Positions 34,360 through 43,978 are shown, counted from the first letter of the stretch. The stretch is 64,000 nt of DNA from CBDCHC01 sp965277055 (GCA_965277055.1 OZ255703.1:1240001-1304000); one strand, 5' to 3'. The notes: generated by a model not told the origin, from the letters alone. Numbers and translations are program-made.

Positions 34360-35400
34360 ATGAAGACACGATGCCAAACTATAGTACTAATGATTCCAAC
34401 TTTGCAGGGTGGTGGAGCTGAGCGCGTGGTTCTTAATTTAGCAAACGGTCTTATTAATGCTGGACACAAGGTACATATTGTACTCACATTAAAAAACATC
34501 ATAGAACATAATTATCAATCACAAATAAAGATACATTTTTTTAGGCAATATTATCGCTGGATACCAAAAATCCTTAGAGGCAGAATATTAGCACCATTAT
34601 TGGATAGATTTATTTGTAACAATTGTGGCAAGCCGGACTTAGTACTTTCAAATCTTGAGCCGAGTGACCTAGTAATGTGTTTTAGCAAGCTAAATACTTT
34701 TCTGGTTGTTCATAATACACCATCAAAAGAGTACTCAAATTTAACTAGATTTAAAGGTATTTATACCAAAAAGCCTGTTATCTGTGTTTCACAAGGTGTT
34801 AAAGATGATTTTGACAATATCTGCTCTAGTAGATTTCCCATATATTGTATCCATAATGCGGTAGATAAAGAATGGCTAGAAAATCAAGCAAATGAATATA
34901 AACCTGAGTATTTTGACTATATTGTCCATGTAGGTTCATTTAAAAAACAAAAAAGACATGATATCTTATTAAAAGCATATGCTCAGAGCGGTATAAGTAC
35001 ACCCTTGGTGCTAGTTGGTAAGGGACCCCTTGAGGACAGTATGAAAGTTCTTGCAACTGAGTTAGGTATCATAAATAAAGTAATCTTTGTTGGATTTCAG
35101 GCTAATCCTTATCCGCTTATTAAACACGCTAAATTTATGGTACTTTCCTCTGATTATGAAGGTGCCCCTTTAGTAGTTATTGAGGCATTGGCATTGGGTA
35201 TTGTAGTTATTAGTACTGATTGTCCATCTGGCCCTTCAGAACTTTTGCCAGAAGGTAACTTGGCTCCTGTGGGGAATGTAGACATGTTATCAGATAAAAT
35301 TTCAGAATGCGATTGCAATCAATCTTTTTATCAGCATCCCCTCTCTCATCAATTTGTTTTAGAAAACCAAGTGAATCAATTTATTAAATTAATAAAATGA
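34360..35400 (+). CDS. Glycosyltransferase family 4 protein
   Basis: 346 residues, GT-B fold. The N-terminal domain begins IPTLQGGGAERVVLNLANGL, a standard GT4 acceptor-side loop. The C-terminal domain has VGSFKKQKRHDILLKAY, LVGKGPLEDSMK and the donor-binding YEGAPLVVIEALALG (the EX7E-like region, about residues 267-281). It transfers a sugar from a nucleotide donor to a cytoplasmic-face glycolipid. It probably acts with the GT25 enzymes in outer-core or O-chain assembly. Confidence 0.9.
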   Translation: MKTRCQTIVLMIPTLQGGGAERVVLNLANGLINAGHKVHIVLTLKNIIEHNYQSQIKIHFFRQYYRWIPKILRGRILAPLLDRFICNNCGKPDLVLSNLEPSDLVMCFSKLNTFLVVHNTPSKEYSNLTRFKGIYTKKPVICVSQGVKDDFDNICSSRFPIYCIHNAVDKEWLENQANEYKPEYFDYIVHVGSFKKQKRHDILLKAYAQSGISTPLVLVGKGPLEDSMKVLATELGIINKVIFVGFQANPYPLIKHAKFMVLSSDYEGAPLVVIEALALGIVVISTDCPSGPSELLPEGNLAPVGNVDMLSDKISECDCNQSFYQHPLSHQFVLENQVNQFIKLIK

Positions 35401-35413
35401 GAAAATAGTATTC

Positions 35414-36088
35414 ATGTTCAGATTATTATTTAGTGGCAAAGCTCGAAAGAAAAAGTTAGAAGATAGGTTATTATCTTTGCCTACTCCACAAGAAAGATTT
35501 GATTTTATATACAAGAATAGATTCTGGACAAGTAAAGAGTCTGTGAGCGGAACCGGATCTACTCTTGAGGCTACCGCTAGCATACGTTATCACTTGCCAA
35601 TTATTTTTGAAAACTTTCAAATAAAGACTTTTTTAGATGCACCTTGTGGTGACTTTCATTGGATGAGAGGTGTGCTTAAGCAACATCGTCATATACAATA
35701 TATTGGTGGCGATATTGTGGAGGAGTTAATACGTAAAAATAATCAAAGATATTCTAATGATAATATATCATTTTCTACTTTAGATATTACTTCAGATCCA
35801 CTACCAGATGCTGATCTCATGTTAGTTCGTGATTGTCTCTTTCATTTGAGCTATGCAGATATTAATCTGTTTTTAGAAAATTTGTCAAAATCTAATATTT
35901 CTTACATTTTAACAACCAGCCACCGAGAAGGCGTAAAGAATCGTGATATTGTTACCGGTAGCTATAGAGATATACATTTATTCTCTGATCCATTTAACTG
36001 GCCACAGGATTCACTTTACACTATTAGTGAGGATAATAGAGATTTATATCTTTTCAAATGCAGTTCAATACCTACACATGTTAAATAG
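35414..36088 (+). CDS. Class I SAM-dependent methyltransferase
   Basis: 224 residues. The SAM-binding motif I is TFLDAPCGDFHWM (about residues 75-88), with IGGDIVEELI as the acidic motif II and LVRDCLFHLSYADI as motif IV. It has no signal peptide or membrane segment. In a glycan cluster such an enzyme may methylate a sugar or cap an O-chain, but the substrate cannot be read from sequence. It starts 14 bases after the GT4 gene. Its 3' end overlaps the convergent waaL-like gene by 8 bases. Confidence 0.85.
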   Translation: MFRLLFSGKARKKKLEDRLLSLPTPQERFDFIYKNRFWTSKESVSGTGSTLEATASIRYHLPIIFENFQIKTFLDAPCGDFHWMRGVLKQHRHIQYIGGDIVEELIRKNNQRYSNDNISFSTLDITSDPLPDADLMLVRDCLFHLSYADINLFLENLSKSNISYILTTSHREGVKNRDIVTGSYRDIHLFSDPFNWPQDSLYTISEDNRDLYLFKCSSIPTHVK

Positions 36089-37313
36089 TAGTTTTCTTAT
36101 GTAACTGGCTTAAAGACAAACTTAAGAAGAAAATGAAAAAAGCGTTCTGAGCGACACCACCGAGCATAGAATTAGTTGCACTCATTACGATAAATCCAGT
36201 TATCAATAATACTCCAATCTTAGAATAAGCATTATCTTTACCTTTGAGCATTTCTTTCCAGAACTTTAAGAATGGCAGTAGCCATAAACTCAAGAGTGCG
36301 ATGAGACCAATAATTCCTCCAGAAACTATAGCATCTATAATAGTATTATGCAGAAAATTATATTTTGCGATTGAATGTGGCAAATTGCTTTTGTTGGTAT
36401 ATTTGTCAGCTGGTTGTGTAGTATTGCGGTATCCGTGTCCAAATATAGGTTTGTCAAAAAAAGCCTGTATACCACCCCTGTACATTTCTAGCCTAATCAC
36501 ACTGCTAGATATGTTTCCAGAGTCGGATTGTTGAGTCCAGTTTGTAACGTTTTCTACTGCCATTTCAAGTCTATCAGTAAATTTATGATAGTTTGTTAAT
36601 GCAATAATTGCAAAAAAAATCGAAGATACACCAAACAATACAACCTTTTTAAAATTAGATTCTTTTGTTTTATATTCAAAGTATATAAAAATAAGCATAA
36701 TTACTATAAACCCAATAAACGCACTCCTCCCATTGGCCATAAGAATAACATTGATAGTCATTAGCGTTGTTAACATACTTAGGAGTAATGAGAGGTTTTC
36801 TTCATTTTTTATATTTACCCATGTGAAACTTAACATTAATAGGATAATAATAGGTGTTATTCCCCTAGATAAAACCCAATCTATATTACTATAATCAATA
36901 GTGAAATATTGGTATCCAATGTACATTCCGAGCACAATCAGACTGAATTTCATTGTAAGTATGAGTTTATTAATATCTATAGTTGCTTTAAACAGTGCAA
37001 CTGCAATTAGCGGAGCAAATATAAAGTGCAGACTTCTGTCAACATATCCAAATAATTCGGTACTTTTGTCTGACATAAGGATAGAGAGAATAATCACTCC
37101 AAAGTAACTCAAAGTTAACCAAGAGGTAAGTCTCAAATTTGTATGAGTAAGAGGGTTAATTTTTTCTTTTAGGATAACATATATCCCAACCATGCTTAAT
37201 ATGAGTAATATTAACCCCTCGCTTTCTTTTACTAGCAAAATGGCAAAGGGAAATAAATATACAAGCACATTAACAATGCTAGAATATGGATTGGTGTTTT
37301 GTGTTGTATTCAT
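36081..37313 (-). CDS. O-antigen ligase/polymerase family membrane protein (WaaL-like)
   Basis: 410 residues with about 10-12 membrane helices. The large periplasmic loop near residues 290-330 contains FGHGYRNTTQPAD and the late His in YNFLHNTIIDAIVSGG, typical of the Wzy_C family. WaaL joins O-antigen from undecaprenyl diphosphate to lipid A-core; polymerases of this family look similar, so the ligase call rests on context. It is the last gene of the minus-strand series with glmU (27 bases upstream), facing the glycosyltransferase cluster. Confidence 0.82.
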   Translation of the reverse strand: MNTTQNTNPYSSIVNVLVYLFPFAILLVKESEGLILLILSMVGIYVILKEKINPLTHTNLRLTSWLTLSYFGVIILSILMSDKSTELFGYVDRSLHFIFAPLIAVALFKATIDINKLILTMKFSLIVLGMYIGYQYFTIDYSNIDWVLSRGITPIIILLMLSFTWVNIKNEENLSLLLSMLTTLMTINVILMANGRSAFIGFIVIMLIFIYFEYKTKESNFKKVVLFGVSSIFFAIIALTNYHKFTDRLEMAVENVTNWTQQSDSGNISSSVIRLEMYRGGIQAFFDKPIFGHGYRNTTQPADKYTNKSNLPHSIAKYNFLHNTIIDAIVSGGIIGLIALLSLWLLPFLKFWKEMLKGKDNAYSKIGVLLITGFIVMSATNSMLGGVAQNAFFIFFLSLSLSQLHKKTTI

Positions 37314-37340
37314 ATTATATTGGTAATTCTTTGTTATATA

Positions 37341-38672
37341 TTATTTTCTATTAGGCAGCTCTTTTTGCTTCCCTCTGGCCACCGCTACTGAGTTTGCATT
37401 TACGTCTTTAGTAATCACTGAACCCGCACCTACGAGTGCATTTTTACCTATTGTTACTGGGGCTACTAATGCTGAGTTAGAGCCGATAAATGCTCTGTCT
37501 TCTATGGTGGTGTGGTGTTTGTGTACGCCGTCATAGTTGCAAGTGATAGTCCCTGCACCGATATTTACCTGTTCGCCGATGGTGCTGTCTCCAATGTAGC
37601 TGAGGTGATTTACCTTTGAGCCTGTGCCGATGGTGGATTTTTTCGTTTCTACAAAATTTCCTATTTTGCTGTTATCAAGTAAGGTAGTATGGGGGCGAAT
37701 ACGGGCAAATGGACCAATATTCACATTGTTATGAATCGTTGCATGTTCAATGATAGAGTGAGGCTCAATCACTACATTATCACCAATAGTAGTATTACTA
37801 ATTATGCAGTTTGCCCCAATAGTTACGTTATCTCCCAAAGTGACTATACCATTTATAATCGTATTTACATCAATGCTACAGTTCATGCCAAATGTAAGCT
37901 CGCCTCTTACATCAAATCTCTGGTAATCATACAGCTGTAAGCCAAGGTTCATATAATCTTGTGCTTGTGATGTTTGATATGCGCGTTCCAGCTCGCCGAG
38001 CTGTGCTTTGGTATTAACTCCAGTGATTTCTAGGTGATTATCAGTTACTACTCCTTTAATGTTCACGCCTTCACTACTTGCTAGAGATACAATATCTGTA
38101 AGATAAAGCTCCCCTTGTGCATTATCATCACTGAGCTCAGGGAGGTATTTATGTAATAGCTCACCCCGAACAGCCATAATGCCAGTGTTGATTTCAGTGA
38201 TGGCTTGTTCTTCAGTTGACGCATCTTTTTGTTCTACAATGCCAATAATAGAATCTTGATTTCTGAGAATCCTGCCATACCCAACAGGGTTAGCAACATT
38301 AGCAGTCAAAATTCCAAAGGAATATTGGGCTAAATTTTCCAGAGTTTCAATTGAAATAAGTGGCACATCACCATATAAAATAACCGTTATTTTATTTTGA
38401 TCAAGATGAGGGAGAGCTAACGACACAGCATGTCCTGTCCCGAGCTGCTTGGCTTGGTATATCCAGTTAATTTGCTCATGGGCAAGTGATTGTTGTAAGG
38501 TATCTGCGTCATACCCACAAATTACACTAATATCATCAGTAAGTTTTTTGGCAGTGGTGATAATGCGCTCAAGCAAACTCACCCCGCCCAGAGTATGTAG
38601 CACTTTAGGTAGGGTGGAATACATGCGAGTGCCTTTGCCGGCTGCGAGTATGACTACTTGAATTTTATCCAT
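37341..38672 (-). CDS. glmU: Bifunctional GlmU (GlcNAc-1-P uridyltransferase / GlcN-1-P acetyltransferase)
   Basis: 443 residues. The N-terminal pyrophosphorylase has VVILAAGKGTRMYS, LPKVLHTLGG and ILYGDVPLIS. The C-terminal left-handed beta-helix (from about residue 245) is built of hexapeptides. It carries the acetyltransferase residues in KKSTIGTGSKVNHLSYIGD and the CNYDGVHKH segment. It makes UDP-GlcNAc for peptidoglycan and lipid A. It lies 15 bases downstream of tcdA in the minus-strand series, and its product feeds several envelope genes in this window. Confidence 0.96.
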   Translation of the reverse strand: MDKIQVVILAAGKGTRMYSTLPKVLHTLGGVSLLERIITTAKKLTDDISVICGYDADTLQQSLAHEQINWIYQAKQLGTGHAVSLALPHLDQNKITVILYGDVPLISIETLENLAQYSFGILTANVANPVGYGRILRNQDSIIGIVEQKDASTEEQAITEINTGIMAVRGELLHKYLPELSDDNAQGELYLTDIVSLASSEGVNIKGVVTDNHLEITGVNTKAQLGELERAYQTSQAQDYMNLGLQLYDYQRFDVRGELTFGMNCSIDVNTIINGIVTLGDNVTIGANCIISNTTIGDNVVIEPHSIIEHATIHNNVNIGPFARIRPHTTLLDNSKIGNFVETKKSTIGTGSKVNHLSYIGDSTIGEQVNIGAGTITCNYDGVHKHHTTIEDRAFIGSNSALVAPVTIGKNALVGAGSVITKDVNANSVAVARGKQKELPNRK

Positions 38673-38687
38673 AAGCCTATATTTTAG

Positions 38688-39422
38688 TTAATCCTCTGCT
38701 AATAATTGGTTAATAATATAACTAGACATCATGAGCCCAAAGATATTTGGCATATACGATATAGCCCCGTTGGTTGCTCTTGGTCTGCCACTTTCTTTAT
38801 GAATATTGGCTTTTACTTCACTATGGGGCAGTGCTTTTTTACCTACTTCTTTAGAATACACCACAGGAAAATTTTGTTTGACTCGCATTTCTCTGAGTCG
38901 CTTACGCACTACACGAGCTAATGGGCAGTTTATGGTTTTATCCATACGGCTAATGGTAACTGCGGTTGCATCTAACTTACCCCCTGCACCCATAGCAGAA
39001 ATAATAGGCATAGTAGCGTGTTCACACGCTTGAATGAGTAACGTTTTATAATGAATAGAATCAATACAATCAGCGATAATATCAAAATCACCATTTACCA
39101 GAGTTTGGATATATTCTGCATCAATAAATTTAGTCACTGCATGAATAGTAGTGGAAGGGTTGATATCTGCTAATCTATTAGCTAAGACAGACACCTTATC
39201 ACGTCCTAAGGTAGAATGCAGAGCGATAATCTGGCGATTAGTATCACTGAGTTCAATCGTGTCAAAATCAATAATAGTAATTTCACCAATACCTGCACGT
39301 ACTAGACTCTCAGCCAAAATACCACCCACACCGCCCAAACCACATACCGCAATATGTGCATTCGCAAGGCTTAGTAAGCCTTGTTTGCCAATGAGTATTT
39401 CGGTGCGAGTACAACTACTCAT
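38688..39422 (-). CDS. tcdA: tRNA threonylcarbamoyladenosine dehydratase TcdA
   Basis: 244 residues of E1/MoeB-like fold. The ATP-binding motif is VCGLGGVGGILAESLVRAG (about residue 27), DFDTIELSDTNRQ follows, and the activated-adenylate region has DCIDSIHYK. The catalytic-Cys area is AMGAGGKLD and a TINCPLARVVRKRLR segment. It cyclises t6A to ct6A on tRNAs reading ANN codons. The start overlaps the end of the TPR gene upstream (ATGAGTAG). Confidence 0.9.
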   Translation of the reverse strand: MSSCTRTEILIGKQGLLSLANAHIAVCGLGGVGGILAESLVRAGIGEITIIDFDTIELSDTNRQIIALHSTLGRDKVSVLANRLADINPSTTIHAVTKFIDAEYIQTLVNGDFDIIADCIDSIHYKTLLIQACEHATMPIISAMGAGGKLDATAVTISRMDKTINCPLARVVRKRLREMRVKQNFPVVYSKEVGKKALPHSEVKANIHKESGRPRATNGAISYMPNIFGLMMSSYIINQLLAED

Positions 39423-40452
39423 TGGGCTGATGGCTTTTAAACACTTCTATTGCATCGTTTAATAAAATTCTTGTGGCAGAGTCTTTGGTACTGATCCAAT
39501 CCATAATTAAGTCATACGACCACTCATCATTTTTAGTAGTGCTATACTCCTTTTGCCACTGAGCCAAATCATACGGTTGGTTGGTAGCAATAGCAAAGAG
39601 TATTTCCAACATAGCTACATAAATCATATTTTCAGATTGTGCAAATTTTTGTTTGTAGGTTTGATAGATGAAGTCATTTAATGGTTCATTTAAAATCAGA
39701 TTAAGCTCGGTAAAATTCACATAGGCAAATTCATACTCAGCTTCTGCCGCTATAGCCTTTTGGTAATAATATTTAGCAGTAGTGAAGTCTCTCATATCTG
39801 AATAGGTTACCGCCTGATAAAAGTATGCCCGATCATACTCAGGATTAAGTACAGTTGCTTGACTAAATGCCTCAATAGCCTGGGGATATTGTTTGAGTCT
39901 AAGGTGAGTGATGCCTTTGAAAAAATACGCAATCTCATTATCAGTTCTTAATGTGAGATATTGAGTAAATTCTGTTATTGCCCCAGCATAATCACCGAGT
40001 TCAAAGCGAGCGATGCCATTTGGGAAATGCGTACCTTTCAACTCAGGGTTGATTTGCACTGCTAGAGAAAAATCAGCAGAAGCAGACGCATAATCCTCTA
40101 ATTCAAAATAACATAACCCACGCAAATACAATGCATCAGCATTAGTGCTATTGATGCGTAACGCACTGTCTAGATACTCTATAGCGAGCTGATACTGCCC
40201 CAAGTTATAATAAAACTCAGCAACTTTTCGGTACAGCTGAGAAGTAATTGCATCATCACCTAGCTCTTTGGCAGTATTAATATTTTTTAGCAGAATATCT
40301 GTTTGCAAGGCTACAAAATAGTTTTGATATTCTTCACTTAGTGAAGTATCCGTAAAGCGAATATGGTCATAATTGGCATTGAGTACAATCTCTTGCGCCA
40401 TACTATTCCCTAGTATTAGTGAGCATCCTACAGCGATAATAGTATTACGCAT
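39415..40452 (-). CDS. Exported TPR-repeat protein
   Basis: 345 residues with a signal peptide (IIAVGCSLILGNSMA, cleavage about residue 19). Residues about 65-230 hold at least five TPR units, including YYNLGQYQLAIEYLDSALRI, YLRGLCYFELEDYASAS and KGITHLRLKQYPQAIEAF. The C-terminal 100 residues are a non-repeat helical domain. It should be periplasmic and bind partner proteins. It lies between a second TPR protein gene (32 bases upstream) and tcdA (8-base overlap). No specific function is known. Confidence 0.82.
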   Translation of the reverse strand: MRNTIIAVGCSLILGNSMAQEIVLNANYDHIRFTDTSLSEEYQNYFVALQTDILLKNINTAKELGDDAITSQLYRKVAEFYYNLGQYQLAIEYLDSALRINSTNADALYLRGLCYFELEDYASASADFSLAVQINPELKGTHFPNGIARFELGDYAGAITEFTQYLTLRTDNEIAYFFKGITHLRLKQYPQAIEAFSQATVLNPEYDRAYFYQAVTYSDMRDFTTAKYYYQKAIAAEAEYEFAYVNFTELNLILNEPLNDFIYQTYKQKFAQSENMIYVAMLEILFAIATNQPYDLAQWQKEYSTTKNDEWSYDLIMDWISTKDSATRILLNDAIEVFKSHQPNE

Positions 40453-40484
40453 GAGTTGTTTTATGGGTAGAGTAGTGCATTAGT

Positions 40485-41861
40485 TTATTCATTAGACTTC
40501 CTGAGTTGCTCTTTGAGGGAGTGTAAGTATTGTTCTCGCTCTGGTGTTTTTAGCTCTGGGCGTAACTTACATGTGTGTTCTATATCCGCTATGGCTTGTT
40601 CATATTTCCCTAACTCAGCATATGCAACCCCACGATTAGTATATGCCTCATGAAAATCAGGTTTTAACTCTATGGCTGTGGTGTAGTCGGCTATTGCTAG
40701 ATCATATTTCTCCAGATTATAATATGCATTCCCACGATTATAATATGCTTCATGATCATCAGGCTTTAATTCTATGGCTTTGGTGTAGTCCGCTATTGCT
40801 GTATCATATTCTTCTAACTTAGCATATGCAATCCCACGATTAGTATATGCCTCATGAAAATCAGGCGTAATCTCTATGGCTTTGGTATAGTCCGCTATTG
40901 CTGTATCATATTTCCCTAACTTACCATATACAATCCCACGATTAGTATATGCCTCATGATCATCAGGCTTTAATTCTATGGCTTTGGTATAGTCCGCTAT
41001 TGCTAGATCATATTCTTCTAACTTAGCATATGCATTCCCACGATTATAATATGCTTCATGAAAATCAGGTGTAATCTCTATGGCTGTGGTGTAGTCGGCT
41101 ATTGCTCTATCATATTCCCCTAACTCAGCATATGCAACCCCACGATTATAATATGCTTGATGAAAATCAGGTTTAATCTCTATGGCTTTGGTGTAGTAGT
41201 GAATAGCTATAGAGTATTGTTGCAGTTCATTATACATATACCCTAGATAAAAGTAAGCAAGTGCTTTCGCCTTTTTATCTTGCTGAGTAATTGCATATGC
41301 TAATATTTCCTCCCATGAATTAATTGCTTTACTCGGCACAGTGTTTAATGCATATGCAGCAATAACTAACTCGTCAATTTTGGATTTAGGCTCAATGTTA
41401 GAAGTTTTTTCTTTTTTGAATGTATCTGGAGTAGTTATTAACTCAGAAGATAATTCAATTTTTTCAATGGTTTCATGTCCTTTTTGCACCATTTGGTCTA
41501 TTTTTCTTTCATATTCCTTTATATTTTTATCAATTTTATTTTTATAACTGAAGACAAATATAGGAGTCAAGATACCCAAAATGCTCAATACAATACCAAT
41601 AAACGCCATCCACCAATCCACTGTGTTTACTCTATCATCATATTGAGTAATAAATAATTCTTGGTAGTTTTTATCTTGCTCTAGGGTATTAATTTTTAGC
41701 TCAATTTCTTGTAATGAAGAATTAAACTTTTGTTCTAGTGTAAGGGTTTCAATTTCAATAAATTGTTTGAGCTGTGTAGAGTGGTCTTGCTCTACTGCTA
41801 TAGTAGAAGTGGTCGCATAGGCAATGCTACTCATTAAGAGAGGGAGTATGACTCTAAGCAT
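40485..41861 (-). CDS. Membrane-anchored TPR protein with near-identical repeats
   Basis: 458 residues from the ATG at 41861, which lies inside the pyrF stop (GATGCTTAG) and is followed by a signal-like MLRVILPLLMSSIAYA. A coiled-coil stretch, a membrane helix (WWMAFIGIVLSILGILTPIF), a second coiled coil, then eight TPR units complete it. Six consecutive 34-residue units are almost identical (AYYNRGNAYAKLEEYDLAIA type). An upstream in-frame ATG at 41921 would overlap pyrF by 68 bases. The layout resembles the protein at 58431. A scaffold role is likely; partners are unknown. Confidence 0.8.
   Translation of the reverse strand: MLRVILPLLMSSIAYATTSTIAVEQDHSTQLKQFIEIETLTLEQKFNSSLQEIELKINTLEQDKNYQELFITQYDDRVNTVDWWMAFIGIVLSILGILTPIFVFSYKNKIDKNIKEYERKIDQMVQKGHETIEKIELSSELITTPDTFKKEKTSNIEPKSKIDELVIAAYALNTVPSKAINSWEEILAYAITQQDKKAKALAYFYLGYMYNELQQYSIAIHYYTKAIEIKPDFHQAYYNRGVAYAELGEYDRAIADYTTAIEITPDFHEAYYNRGNAYAKLEEYDLAIADYTKAIELKPDDHEAYTNRGIVYGKLGKYDTAIADYTKAIEITPDFHEAYTNRGIAYAKLEEYDTAIADYTKAIELKPDDHEAYYNRGNAYYNLEKYDLAIADYTTAIELKPDFHEAYTNRGVAYAELGKYEQAIADIEHTCKLRPELKTPEREQYLHSLKEQLRKSNE
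40545..41262. repeat. 102-bp tandem repeats encoding TPR units
   Basis: About seven in-register 102-bp units encode 34-residue TPRs. Several differ by only a few bases, for example the recurring GGCTTTGGTATAGTCCGCTA and ATATGCTTCATGA-type segments. DNA-level similarity this high suggests recent duplication or ongoing recombination, so copy number may vary between strains. Boundaries are approximate. Confidence 0.85.
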
Positions 41862-42576
41862 CAAAAATACCCATAATAGTTTCTTGAATTTCCACTGCTT
41901 GTTTATATGGGTGTTGTGCATCTCGGATTGGTCTGCCCACTACTATATAGTCTGCCCCAGTGTTAAATGCCGTGGCTACATCTACTACGCGGGTTTGGTC
42001 ATCTATAGTCGTGTTATCTACGGGGCGGATGCCCGGAGTAACGGTAATAAGTTTATGGTTCACATGCTCACGAATCATTGGGAGTTCTAAACCTGATGAG
42101 ACGATGCCATCACACCCTGCTGCAAAGGCACGCTTTGCTCTGGAAATTACTAGCTCATTGACATCACAAGCAAAGCCTAAGTCATCTAGGTCGCCTCTAT
42201 CCAGTGAGGTGAGGGCGGTGACTGCTAAGATTTTGAGTTCACCTTTTACTTCATTTACTGCTTCCATAAGTGACTGGTTGCCATGAATGGTGGCAAATGT
42301 TGCCCCGTAGCCTGATAGGCGGGCAATGGTACGCTCTACTGTTTTGGGAATGTCAAAAAACTTTAAATCTACAAATACTTTTTTATCTTTGGCGATCAGA
42401 TATTCCATTAGATCAAAATATTCTCCAGTCATCAGGAGTTCCATGCCAATTTTATAAAACATCACACTATCAGCCAACTCAGTTACGAGTTGTTTCGCAT
42501 CAGCTACTTCTGGTACATCAAGAGCAAAAATGAGTCGTTCATTGGTCACAATAGGTTTGGTTGAAATCATGGGCAT
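41854..42576 (-). CDS. pyrF: Orotidine-5'-phosphate decarboxylase PyrF
   Basis: 240 residues of the bacterial type 1 form. The catalytic signature is DLKFFDIPKTVERT (DxKxxDI, about residues 72-78), and the barrel end has TPGIRP and YIVVGRPIRDA for phosphate binding. It makes UMP in pyrimidine synthesis. It is in the minus-strand series after the pteridine reductase gene (28 bases). Its stop overlaps the start of the downstream TPR gene by 8 bases. Confidence 0.95.
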   Translation of the reverse strand: MPMISTKPIVTNERLIFALDVPEVADAKQLVTELADSVMFYKIGMELLMTGEYFDLMEYLIAKDKKVFVDLKFFDIPKTVERTIARLSGYGATFATIHGNQSLMEAVNEVKGELKILAVTALTSLDRGDLDDLGFACDVNELVISRAKRAFAAGCDGIVSSGLELPMIREHVNHKLITVTPGIRPVDNTTIDDQTRVVDVATAFNTGADYIVVGRPIRDAQHPYKQAVEIQETIMGIFDA

Positions 42577-42604
42577 ATAGTTCCTTATAGTATTGGGTTA
42601 GTAG

Positions 42605-43333
42605 TTATTGGTTCAACGTTCGTCCGCCATCTACACTGATGATTTGTCCAGTGAGGTAGTCATTTTCTGTAAAAAACTTCACAGCATTGGCAATATCTTC
42701 TGGTGAGCCTTGGCGCTGTAATGCAATTTTATTAAGCATTTTGCGTTTGTCTGCTTCACTGAGCTCTGCATCATTTTCTGGCCAGAGAATTGAGCCCGGA
42801 CTCACTCCGTTCACCCGCACATTTGGTGCTAAGTCTTTTGCTAATGTTTGAGTAAGCATGTAAATCCCAGATTTTGAAATATTATAAATAATATAATCTT
42901 TTAGCGGGCGAAGAGCATGAATATCCACGATATTAACAATATTGCCTTTTGAGGCTGTTAATAATGGAAATAATTTTTGACTGAGCATCAGTGGTGCGAG
43001 TACATTGGTGTGCATAAATGTATCAAATTCACTTGGAGACACTTCATCAATAGTAGTAGGATAAAACACTGAGGCATTGTTAATAAGTGTATCTAGTGAG
43101 GTAATATGTGCACACATATCATGTATGGCAAGTGAATCATTTAAGTTGCCTTGAATCAGTGTGGCAGAGTTGGGTCTTATATTAGTGAGTTCTGTATGCA
43201 GTGTTTGGGCACTTTGCTTAGAGTTATTATAATGAATAATAATATTATGCGTAGTATGTAAGGTTTTGGCAATGTGTCGCCCAATGCGTTTGCTTGCTCC
43301 AGTAATCAGTGCTGTTTTGGTTATGCTTGGCAT
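42605..43333 (-). CDS. SDR oxidoreductase, pteridine reductase-like
   Basis: 242 residues of short-chain dehydrogenase fold. The NADPH motif TGASKRIGRHIA has the Arg typical of pteridine reductases (PTR1/FolM), NNAS is at about residue 87, and the catalytic YNISKSG replaces the usual YxxxK spacing correctly. The C-terminal VDGGRTLNQ is standard. It probably reduces dihydropterins or dihydrofolate. A general SDR function is possible. Its start overlaps lolD by 13 bases. Confidence 0.82.
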   Translation of the reverse strand: MPSITKTALITGASKRIGRHIAKTLHTTHNIIIHYNNSKQSAQTLHTELTNIRPNSATLIQGNLNDSLAIHDMCAHITSLDTLINNASVFYPTTIDEVSPSEFDTFMHTNVLAPLMLSQKLFPLLTASKGNIVNIVDIHALRPLKDYIIYNISKSGIYMLTQTLAKDLAPNVRVNGVSPGSILWPENDAELSEADKRKMLNKIALQRQGSPEDIANAVKFFTENDYLTGQIISVDGGRTLNQ

Positions 43334-43977
43334 AAAACTCCTGAATGAAGTGAATAGTGTATGTCTAGTTTATCAGCAATTCCTTGATTATGGGTTGCCA
43401 TAATAATGGTACTCCCTACTTCTTTGGCTAGACTGAGTAGCAACTCTAAGGCAATGGCAGAATTTGCTTCATCAAGATTGCCTGTTGGCTCATCTGCGAT
43501 AATGAGTTGTGGCTTGCTTATCACTGCTCTGAGAATCGCTCCGCGTTGACGCTCACCACCTGAAAGCTCGCTAATAAAATGATGTGAGCGGTGGTCTAAG
43601 TTAATACGTTCAAGTAATGTTTTTGCTTCTTTGTATGCTACACTTTTACTCACACCGGTAATGAGCAGAGGCATTGCTACATTTTCTAGTAAGTTAAAGT
43701 CAGCTAATAAATGATGAAACTGAAACACAAAGCCAATATGTTCTCTACGAAACTGTGCAAGCAGAGGCTCACTGAGGCTGGTTAATTCGGTTGATTTCAC
43801 AGTAATAGAGCCTTTGGTTGCAGTGTCTATGCCAGCAATTAGGTTTAAGAGAGTAGATTTACCACTGCCCGATGGCCCAGTAATAGCTACACTTTGCCCG
43901 GAGTGAATGCTGAGATTAATGTCTTTTAAGACCACTAAGTCATTATAGTGTTTACTCAAGTTTGTGAGGGTAATCAT
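43321..43977 (-). CDS. lolD: Lipoprotein-releasing ABC transporter ATP-binding protein LolD
   Basis: 218 residues. Walker A is GPSGSGKSTLL (about residue 36), then the Q-loop with the Lol-typical FQFHHLLADFNLLENVAMP, signature LSGGERQRGA, Walker B LIIADEPTGNLDE and H-loop MATHN. LolD powers LolC/E in extracting outer-membrane lipoproteins from the inner membrane. The signature-adjacent residues read GGERQRGAILR rather than the usual QRVAIAR. It follows lolC after 1 base. Confidence 0.93.
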   Translation of the reverse strand: MITLTNLSKHYNDLVVLKDINLSIHSGQSVAITGPSGSGKSTLLNLIAGIDTATKGSITVKSTELTSLSEPLLAQFRREHIGFVFQFHHLLADFNLLENVAMPLLITGVSKSVAYKEAKTLLERINLDHRSHHFISELSGGERQRGAILRAVISKPQLIIADEPTGNLDEANSAIALELLLSLAKEVGSTIIMATHNQGIADKLDIHYSLHSGVLCQA

Positions 43978-43978
43978 C

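Noticed and set aside
40545..41262. Regular repeats of about 100 bases suggestive of a CRISPR-like array
   Set aside because: The units are in-frame 102-bp coding repeats of a TPR protein without unique spacers.
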